Part shown: positions 58,452 through 64,000 of the stretch, in pieces | Layout of the letters: each line of letters starts with the position of its first letter | Position numbering within the stretch: the first letter of the stretch is position 1 | Assembly (NCBI GenBank): GCA_963807385.1 | Contig: CAWEBQ010000004.1 | Coordinates: forward strand, 157,745 to 221,744 | Direction: 5' to 3' | DNA length: 64,000 nucleotides | Source: JBDTSW01 sp963807385 | GTDB lineage: Bacteria > Actinomycetota > Thermoleophilia > Solirubrobacterales > 70-9 | Position numbers and translations under genes: made by a program | Notes under the pieces: generated by a model | Databases searched by the model: none | The model's input: only the letters and a program-made list of their open reading frames with translations | Told to the model about the DNA's origin: nothing

Positions 58452-60044
58452 CTATTCGGGCTCCTCGGGGGGCTTGCTGACGAGCGCCTCCGCCGGCTGG
58501 CCCGAGAGGGGCTGGCCGTCGGCGTCGCGCTCAACGGTGCCGATCCCCGTCCGCGCGGGCGTCTTGCCCGCCCGGTGGCGGTCCATGATCTCCTTGATCT
58601 CGTCGCGCTCGATGACTTCGTTGGCCAGCAGGCGCTCGGCGATCTCGTCGAGCAGGTCGCGATGGTCGGTCAGCAGCCGGTGCGCGCCGCGATAGGACTC
58701 CTCGGCGATCTCCTGGACCTCCTCGTCGCGCGTCTGGCGCAGCGACTCCGAGACGGTGTGGTCGTTGGAGGGGACCTGATGGGAGCGGATCACCGTTCCC
58801 ATCCCGTACTCGAAGACCATCGAGCGGGCGATCGCCGTGACGCGCTTCAGGTCGTCCGAGGCGCCCGTGGTGACCCTGCCGAAGGTGATCTGCTCCGAAA
58901 CGCGCCCGGCCAGCAGGACCTTCATATAGTCGATCAGCTCCTGGCGCGACTTCAGGTAGCGGTCCTCCTGCGGGAGGTTGAGCGTGTAGCCCAGCGCCTT
59001 GCCGCGGGGGACGATGGAGACCTTCTGCACCTTGTCGACGGTCGGCAGCAGTTCCGAGACCAGGGCATGCCCCGCCTCGTGCCACGCCACCACCCGCTTC
59101 TCGTGGTCGGTGATGACCTTGCGGGTCTGAAGCCCGGCGATCACCCGCTCGAAGGCGTTCTCGAAATCAGCCTGGGCGATGAAGTCCCGCTGCTTTCGCC
59201 CGGCGAGGATCGCCGCCTCGTTGACGAGGTTGGCGAGGTCGGCCCCGGTGAGCCCGGCGGCGTGGCGTGCGACCCGTTCCAGGTCGATGTCCTGGGCCAG
59301 CGGCTTGCCCTTCGAGTGCACCTCGAGGATCTCCTTGCGCCCGCGCATGTCCGGGGGCGGCACAAAGACCTGGCGGTCGAAGCGGCCCGGGCGCAGCAGC
59401 GCCTTGTCGAGCTTCTCCAGGAGGTTCGACGCCGCCATCACGACGACGTTGTCGTGGCCGTCGAAGCCGTCCATCTCCACCAGCAGCTGGTTCAGGGTCT
59501 GGTCGCGCTCCCCGGAGACGTCCGATCCACGCGTGGCCCCCACCGCGTCGAGTTCGTCAATGAAGACGATCGCCGGCGCGTTCTCGCGCGCCTCTTTGAA
59601 CAGGCGGCGGATGCGGGCGGCACCCAGGCCCGCGAACATCTCGATGAACGAGGAGGCCGACTGGCTGAGGAAGGTGGCGCCGGACTCGTGCGCCACCGCC
59701 TTGGCCAGGAGCGTCTTGCCCGTCCCGGGCGGTCCGTGCAGGAGGATTCCCTTCGGGACCTTCGCGCCCAGCCGCTTGAAGCGCTTCGGGTCGGAGAGGA
59801 ACTCCACGACCTCGCGCAGCTCGTCCTTGGTCTCGTCCACGCCTGCGACCTCCGCCCAGGTGACCGCCGACTTCGACTTGGAGCTGATCTCCTGGGGCTT
59901 GGTCCTGGGCATCATCTTGAGCGTTCGCCACATGAAGTAGGCGATGAGGCCCAGGAAGAGCATGGGCACGACGATGCCGAGGTCGTACTTGATCGAGTCC
60001 CACTCGATGCCCAGGATTGCTGTCAGATCGGTCACTTGGCGCAC
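58452..60044 (-). CDS. ftsH: FtsH-like AAA+ zinc metalloprotease with short N-terminus
   Basis: It degrades membrane and damaged cytosolic proteins. The AAA+ module has Walker A GPPGTGKT (104-111), Walker B FIDELD (161-166), the pore loop FIEMF and the SRH region LLRPGRFDRQ; the protease has HEAGH (322-326). At 530 residues it is shorter than usual (about 600-650): only one membrane segment (about 24-40) precedes the linker, and the periplasmic domain between two helices is absent. GTG 60044 is the start; no longer in-frame start was apparent. Confidence 0.9.
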   Translation of the reverse strand: MRQVTDLTAILGIEWDSIKYDLGIVVPMLFLGLIAYFMWRTLKMMPRTKPQEISSKSKSAVTWAEVAGVDETKDELREVVEFLSDPKRFKRLGAKVPKGILLHGPPGTGKTLLAKAVAHESGATFLSQSASSFIEMFAGLGAARIRRLFKEARENAPAIVFIDELDAVGATRGSDVSGERDQTLNQLLVEMDGFDGHDNVVVMAASNLLEKLDKALLRPGRFDRQVFVPPPDMRGRKEILEVHSKGKPLAQDIDLERVARHAAGLTGADLANLVNEAAILAGRKQRDFIAQADFENAFERVIAGLQTRKVITDHEKRVVAWHEAGHALVSELLPTVDKVQKVSIVPRGKALGYTLNLPQEDRYLKSRQELIDYMKVLLAGRVSEQITFGRVTTGASDDLKRVTAIARSMVFEYGMGTVIRSHQVPSNDHTVSESLRQTRDEEVQEIAEESYRGAHRLLTDHRDLLDEIAERLLANEVIERDEIKEIMDRHRAGKTPARTGIGTVERDADGQPLSGQPAEALVSKPPEEPE

Positions 60045-60070
60045 GGCCTCCGTGCGAGGGGATTCCTCGC

Positions 60071-60940
60071 CTAGAAAGTATCGGCAGGAACGCCCTCTTC
60101 CTGCAATCGCTCAGCCCGCAGCACTTCGGCCATCGCGGCCACGCCGACCTCGATCTGCTCCGGCGTCGGCTCGCGCGTTGAGAGCACTCGCTGGATCTCG
60201 TGGCCCAGGGCGTGGACGGCGCGACCGACCGCCGACTCCGGGTTGCGCTCTGCGTAGGCGAAGACCTCGACGGCGGCCGACACCGCGCCGGTCCCGGCGG
60301 CGGCTCGCGCCACCGGCCCGGGCCGCTCGATGAAGCGCTCGGTCGCGACCTGCCCGGCCACCGAGAACGCCAGCATCGGCCCGATCAGGTTGGAGCCGCA
60401 GCGCTGGTGCTCCTTGGGGGCGTCGTTGGGATCGAGCGAGCCCTTCTCGTAGGCGCCGATGGCCTTGTGCTCGACCCCGTGGTAGGCGGCGAGGTCGCGA
60501 TCGCGGAGGGCGGCCATCGCCGGGATGATCCCCAGCAGCGAGATCGCGGCCTCGCGGGCGGTCGCCCGGGTCGCGGAGTCATCGCCGGCGCGGTACCTGC
60601 GCACCACGTTGCTCGCCGCGGCGGTCGCTAGCGCCGCGGCTATCACGCGCTTGTCCTCCAGCGGCAGCCGCGCGCTGCGAACGCGCGAGCGGGCGATCGG
60701 CACGACCGCCATCGCCTCGGCCAGCCGCAGCGGGCCGCGCAGGATGGGCAGCTTGCCGAGGCGTCCCTGGCCGAACGTGGGCTTGGAACCCGAGGCGACC
60801 TCGATCGAGCCGTCCTTGGCGCGGGCGGCGGCCGCCCAGGAGGTGGGGCCGTGGATCAGCAGGCCGTTGCGGAGCGCCATGCCGCCGAGGCGCAGGGGCG
60901 CCGGTCGCTCCGGTTCCGGCGCACCGCCGTTCTCGCTCAA
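60071..60940 (-). CDS. DUF1385 family (YqhQ-like) protein
   Basis: The 289 residues show the DUF1385 hallmark AAYHGVEHKAIGAYEKG followed by KEHQRCGSNLIGPMLAF, with Ala-rich hydrophobic stretches before and after, suggesting a membrane protein. Its function is unknown; homologues are widespread in Firmicutes and Actinobacteria. ATG 60940 overlaps the M20 peptidase stop (ATGA), and FtsH follows 27 bases downstream. Confidence 0.84.
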   Translation of the reverse strand: MSENGGAPEPERPAPLRLGGMALRNGLLIHGPTSWAAAARAKDGSIEVASGSKPTFGQGRLGKLPILRGPLRLAEAMAVVPIARSRVRSARLPLEDKRVIAAALATAAASNVVRRYRAGDDSATRATAREAAISLLGIIPAMAALRDRDLAAYHGVEHKAIGAYEKGSLDPNDAPKEHQRCGSNLIGPMLAFSVAGQVATERFIERPGPVARAAAGTGAVSAAVEVFAYAERNPESAVGRAVHALGHEIQRVLSTREPTPEQIEVGVAAMAEVLRAERLQEEGVPADTF

Positions 60941-62289
60941 CCCAGGACCTCGCGGGCGATGTCCTCGAAGAACCGCGCGGCGAACTCGACATCGGTGGCC
61001 TTGATCCGCTCGTCGGCGCTGTGGACCAGCGGCGCCGCCTCGAAGAGGGTCATCTCGCGCTGCGGCGCGAACCCGTACACGGTGGTCTCAGCCCCGAAGG
61101 CCTTCCGCCACCAGTGGCTGTCGGAGAAGCCGGGCATCACGATCGGAACGACGCCGGCTCCGGGGTCGTTCGCCTCCACCCACGCGGCGATCGAGGTGGC
61201 GAGCGGCGAGGTGGCGGGCGAGGCGTTCCCGGTGACGCTCTCGGCGAACTCGAGGTCCACGCCGTCGATCGCCTCGCCGAAGAAGGCCTCGAGTCGCTCG
61301 CGGACGTCGGTCTCGCCGAGGCCGGGTGGGACGCGGCAATCGACGAGGATCTCGGCGCTCCCGGGGATCACGTTGTCCTTCACGGAGCCCGAGGCCATGG
61401 TCGGCACGACGGTGACGCCCAGCATCGGCTCGGCGAGATAGGCGGCGAGCTGAGGCGAGCGGTCGCGAAGCTCGGAGAGCGCCGCCGCGAGCTCGTCCGG
61501 CCCGGCTCCGGCGAGGTCGCGCTCGAGCACGCCGGACATGAAGGCGATGCCCGCCTCGGTCGGCTCCGGCGGGGGCTGCTCGCGCAGCCTGGCCAGCAGC
61601 GGCTCGAGCTTGAGCAGGGCGTTGTCGCCAAGCGAGGGCACCGAGCCGTGCCCCGCCTTGCCGTGGGTTCGCAGGCGGAACCTCCATACGCCCTTCTCGC
61701 CGACGCACAGTGTGTAGAGGCGCCGGCCGTCGAGCTCGAAGCACGGCCCCCCGCCCTCGTTGATCACAAGGTCCGCGCGCACCTTCTCGGGGTGGGTCTC
61801 GCACAGCCACTTGGCGCCGTGGATCGCCCCGGCCTCCTCGTCGGCGGTGCAGACGAAGAGCAGCTCGCCCTTGGGCCGCCAGCCCTCGCGCGCCAGCGAG
61901 ATGCAGGCGGCGGCCTCGGCCGCCACCTGGTCCTTCATGTCCTGGGCGCCGCGGCCGCGGACCTCCCCGCCCACGACGTCGCCGGCCCACGGGGAGAAGG
62001 TCCAGTCGGCCTCGTCCTCCGCCGGCACCGTGTCGGCGTGGCCCAGGAGGCAGAGCGTCGGCCCCTCCTCCTCGCCGCGCAGCCGGGCGATCAGGTTCGG
62101 GCGCTCAGGGTCCTCGGCATGAAGCAGCTCGCACTCGAAGCCGGCCTGGGTGAGGCGCTCGGTGAGCAGCTCCTGCACCGGCAGCTCCTTGTTGGGCGGG
62201 TTGGAGGTGTCGAGCCGGATGAGCTCGCACAGCAGGTCGACGGCCTCCTGGCCGAGCCGGGTCGAGACCGCCGCTGTCGCCTCCTCCAT
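60937..62289 (-). CDS. M20 family metallopeptidase
   Basis: The 450-residue dinuclear zinc hydrolase has LGHADTVPAED, GRGAQDMKDQ (bridging Asp), TADEEAG (catalytic Glu and metal Glu) and HSADERI near the C-terminus. Between them lies the dimerisation lid (KAGHGSVP). Members are carboxypeptidases, aminoacylases, ArgE or DapE; the wide active-site sequence SGSVKDNVIPG fits the ArgE/CPG2 group, but the substrate is open. It is divergent from rarA. Confidence 0.88.
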   Translation of the reverse strand: MEEATAAVSTRLGQEAVDLLCELIRLDTSNPPNKELPVQELLTERLTQAGFECELLHAEDPERPNLIARLRGEEEGPTLCLLGHADTVPAEDEADWTFSPWAGDVVGGEVRGRGAQDMKDQVAAEAAACISLAREGWRPKGELLFVCTADEEAGAIHGAKWLCETHPEKVRADLVINEGGGPCFELDGRRLYTLCVGEKGVWRFRLRTHGKAGHGSVPSLGDNALLKLEPLLARLREQPPPEPTEAGIAFMSGVLERDLAGAGPDELAAALSELRDRSPQLAAYLAEPMLGVTVVPTMASGSVKDNVIPGSAEILVDCRVPPGLGETDVRERLEAFFGEAIDGVDLEFAESVTGNASPATSPLATSIAAWVEANDPGAGVVPIVMPGFSDSHWWRKAFGAETTVYGFAPQREMTLFEAAPLVHSADERIKATDVEFAARFFEDIAREVLG

Positions 62290-62307
62290 GCGGACATACT
62301 GACAGCG

Positions 62308-63666
62308 GTGGAGCGGCTCTTCGACAGCGGCGAGGACGACCCGGCGACGCGGGACGGCGTCCCGGCGGCCGATGCGCCGCTCGCCGTGCGAATGCGCCCG
62401 CGCTCACTCGACGAGGTCGTGGGGCAGGACGAGCTGATGCGCGTGGACTCCCCGCTGCGGATCGCGATCGAGTCCGGGAAGCCGCACTCCGCCATCCTCT
62501 ACGGGCCCCCGGGCACAGGGAAGACCACGCTCGCGCGAATCGTCGCCGCCTCGGCGCGTGGGGCCTTCGAGGAGGAGTCGGCGGTGAACGCCGGCCGCGC
62601 CGAGGTCCGGGCCGTGATCGAGCGGGCACGGGAGCGACGAAGGGCCGCAAATCGGCCGACGATCTTCTTCCTCGACGAGATCCATCGCTTCAACAAGGCT
62701 CAGCAGGACGCGCTTCTGCCCGCCGTGGAGGAGGGCCTCCTGACGCTGATCGGGGCGACCACCGAGAACCCCTACTTCGAGGTGAACTCCGCCCTGCTCA
62801 GCCGGGCGCAGATCTACGAGCTGAAGGCACTCGGCCCGGAGGAGATCGGGGCGCTCGTCCGGCGCGCGCTCGCGGACCCCGATCGCGGCATCGTGGACCC
62901 TCCGGAGGTGGCCGACGACGCCGTCGAGCTACTGGCGGGCCGCTCCGGCGGGGACGCCCGGATCGCCCTGGGCGCGCTCGAGCGCGCCGTCGAGACCGCG
63001 CGGGCGGCGGGAACGAGCGTCGGTCTCGCCACCGCCGAGGACGCCCTCCAGCGCAAGGCCGTCCGCTTCGACAAGGGTGGGGATCAGCACTACGACTACA
63101 TCTCCGCCTGGATCAAGGCGACCCGCGGCTCGGACCCGGACGCCTCGCTCTACTACCTCGCCGCGATGCTCGAGGGCGGGGAGGACCCCCGCTTCATCGC
63201 CCGGCGGATGGTCATCCTGGCCTCGGAGGACGTGGGCAACGCGGACCCGATGGCGCTGGTGGTGGCGACCGCCGCCGCCCAGGCGGTCGACCGGGTGGGC
63301 CTCCCCGAGTGCGAGCTCAACCTCGCCCAGGCCACCGCTTACCTCGCGCTGGCGCCGAAGTCGAACGCCTCCACGCTCGGGATCGCCGCCGCCAAGCGGC
63401 ACGTGCGCGAGCACGGGGCAAAGCTCCCGCCGGACTACCTGCGGGACTCCCACTACCCGGGGGCCAAGCAGCTCGGCCGCGGCGAGGGCTACGTGTACTC
63501 CCACGACCAGGCCGACGGCGTGGGCTCGCAGCCGCTCCTGCCCACCGAGGTCCAGGGCGAGCGGTTCTTCGAGGCGACGGACCGCGGGTGGGAGGCCGAG
63601 GTGGCGCGGAGGCTGGCGGAGATCCGCGGGCGGCTCAGCGACCCGGGAACATCGAGCGGCACCTGA
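62308..63666 (+). CDS. rarA: Replication-associated recombination protein RarA (MgsA)
   Basis: This 452-residue AAA+ ATPase of the clamp-loader clade acts at stalled forks. It has RMRPRSLDEVVGQ, Walker A GPPGTGKTT (66-74), Walker B FFLDEIHRFNKAQQDALLPAVE, sensor 1 IGATTENP, and the C-terminal tetramerisation domain with HYDYISAWIKATRGSDPDASLYYLA. CATACT lies seven bases before GTG 62308. Confidence 0.93.
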   Translation: MERLFDSGEDDPATRDGVPAADAPLAVRMRPRSLDEVVGQDELMRVDSPLRIAIESGKPHSAILYGPPGTGKTTLARIVAASARGAFEEESAVNAGRAEVRAVIERARERRRAANRPTIFFLDEIHRFNKAQQDALLPAVEEGLLTLIGATTENPYFEVNSALLSRAQIYELKALGPEEIGALVRRALADPDRGIVDPPEVADDAVELLAGRSGGDARIALGALERAVETARAAGTSVGLATAEDALQRKAVRFDKGGDQHYDYISAWIKATRGSDPDASLYYLAAMLEGGEDPRFIARRMVILASEDVGNADPMALVVATAAAQAVDRVGLPECELNLAQATAYLALAPKSNASTLGIAAAKRHVREHGAKLPPDYLRDSHYPGAKQLGRGEGYVYSHDQADGVGSQPLLPTEVQGERFFEATDRGWEAEVARRLAEIRGRLSDPGTSSGT

Positions 63667-63683
63667 AGCGCCCTGAGCGCAAC

Positions 63684-63962
63684 TCAGGTGCCACTCGACG
63701 TGGGGACGGCCCGCTCCAGCACGCCCTGCATCGTCTCGAAGCTGCGCGGGTCGATCGTGTGCCCGCCGGGGTGCTCGGCGTAGGTGAGGTCCACGTTGCC
63801 CTGCAGCAGCTCCGCCGCGGCGCGACCGAACTCGACCCCGATGATCTCATCGCCCGTGCCGTGGGCGTGGTAGACGGCGAGGTCTGAGCGGGCGGTGAAG
63901 TCGGGCTCCCAGCCCTCGACGGTCGGCACGAAGCATGAGAGCGCGACGATCGCGGCCGGCCT
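63684..63962 (-). CDS. Partial alpha/beta hydrolase (carboxylesterase/phospholipase type)
   Basis: Only the C-terminal ~90 residues are present. VALSCFVPTVEGWEPDFTARSD-type sequence, the catalytic Asp region (HAHGTGDEIIGVEFGRAAAELL) and the catalytic His in YAEHPGGHTIDPRSF match the small esterase/phospholipase family. The upstream half, with the nucleophile Ser, would lie beyond 63965, but the sequence there stops looking like this genome. It is convergent with rarA (17 bases). Confidence 0.72.
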   Translation of the reverse strand, partial: RPAAIVALSCFVPTVEGWEPDFTARSDLAVYHAHGTGDEIIGVEFGRAAAELLQGNVDLTYAEHPGGHTIDPRSFETMQGVLERAVPTSSGT

Positions 63963-63964
63963 CG

Positions 63965-64000
63965 AGCAATACGTAAACCGTCGAAGTAGATGTAGACAAA
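63965..64000. other. Likely sequencing-adapter remnant at the window end
   Basis: AGCAATACGTAA (63965-63976) followed by CGAAGTA (63982-63988) matches, with errors, the reverse complement of the Oxford Nanopore ligation adapter as I remember it. The stretch is far more AT-rich than its surroundings and interrupts the alpha/beta hydrolase. Confidence 0.7.

Noticed and set aside
1..64000. CRISPR arrays, prophage, insertion sequences, tRNA or rRNA genes
   Set aside because: No spaced direct repeats, transposase or integrase motifs, or tRNA-like cloverleaf sequences were seen on reading through the window.

Overview
The window is very GC-rich, gene-dense chromosomal DNA that looks like an actinobacterium, most likely of the Thermoleophilia/Solirubrobacterales type. 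The pointers are a fused PafB-PafC regulator, an lhr-nei2 pair, a DUF2342 metalloprotease, a PAC2 protein, a 7Fe ferredoxin, a type-2 isoleucyl-tRNA synthetase, many GTG/TTG starts, and many start codons placed 5-9 bases after a TANNNT box (leaderless transcripts). No phage, plasmid, insertion sequence, CRISPR array, tRNA or rRNA was seen. This is core and near-core chromosome rather than an island.

Layout. 1-7.2 kb: a cut-off membrane-anchored protein, PafBC, a metallo-beta-lactamase-fold hydrolase carrying an inserted 47-bp palindrome, a penicillin-acylase-type Ntn hydrolase, a small-protein/nucleotidyltransferase pair and a PPOX flavoprotein. 7.3-10.2 kb: rmlA-rmlD-rmlB (dTDP-rhamnose, no rmlC). 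10.3-17.5 kb: lhr-nei2, a Crp/Fnr regulator, pcm and an ASCH protein. 17.5-20.7 kb: CIRCE-controlled groES-groEL, then a PAS-GGDEF diguanylate cyclase. 20.7-26 kb: an NAD-binding epimerase-like protein, ferredoxin, Mrp, a Lys/Arg-rich protein behind a possible LexA box, a DUF2342 protease and an inositol-phosphatase-like enzyme. 26-38.5 kb: a UvrD-like helicase fused to an Fe-S nuclease, PAC2, a YhaM-like nuclease, ArfB, two half-size TauE proteins, trehalose-phosphatase, MarR with an MFS exporter, DUF2867, PolX and a dolichol-phosphate-mannose-type glycosyltransferase. 38.6-50 kb: thioredoxin, a streptogramin-lyase-like beta-propeller, IleS, FumC, a lytic transglycosylase, MsrA, an SSI-like lipoprotein, a creatininase-family amidohydrolase and succinate-semialdehyde dehydrogenase. 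50-64 kb: an AttH-like protein, an M23 endopeptidase under a c-di-AMP (ydaO) riboswitch, YchF, PAP2 and diacylglycerol-kinase-like enzymes, a membrane protein with a BtrH-like protein, a methyltransferase, methylmalonyl-CoA epimerase, a short FtsH, DUF1385, an M20 peptidase, RarA and a cut-off alpha/beta hydrolase.

Themes. DNA repair and stress functions recur (PafBC, Lhr/Nei2, helicase-nuclease, PolX, RarA, GroESL, MsrA, Pcm, FtsH). Cyclic-dinucleotide signalling appears twice: the GGDEF protein, and the ydaO element in front of a peptidoglycan hydrolase.

Quality warning. GroEL and the beta-propeller protein each carry two compensating frameshifts. The ferredoxin and the MFS gene have lost their expected stops. 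The last ~36 bases resemble an Oxford Nanopore adapter. These broken genes are best explained as long-read indel errors near a contig end, not as biology.
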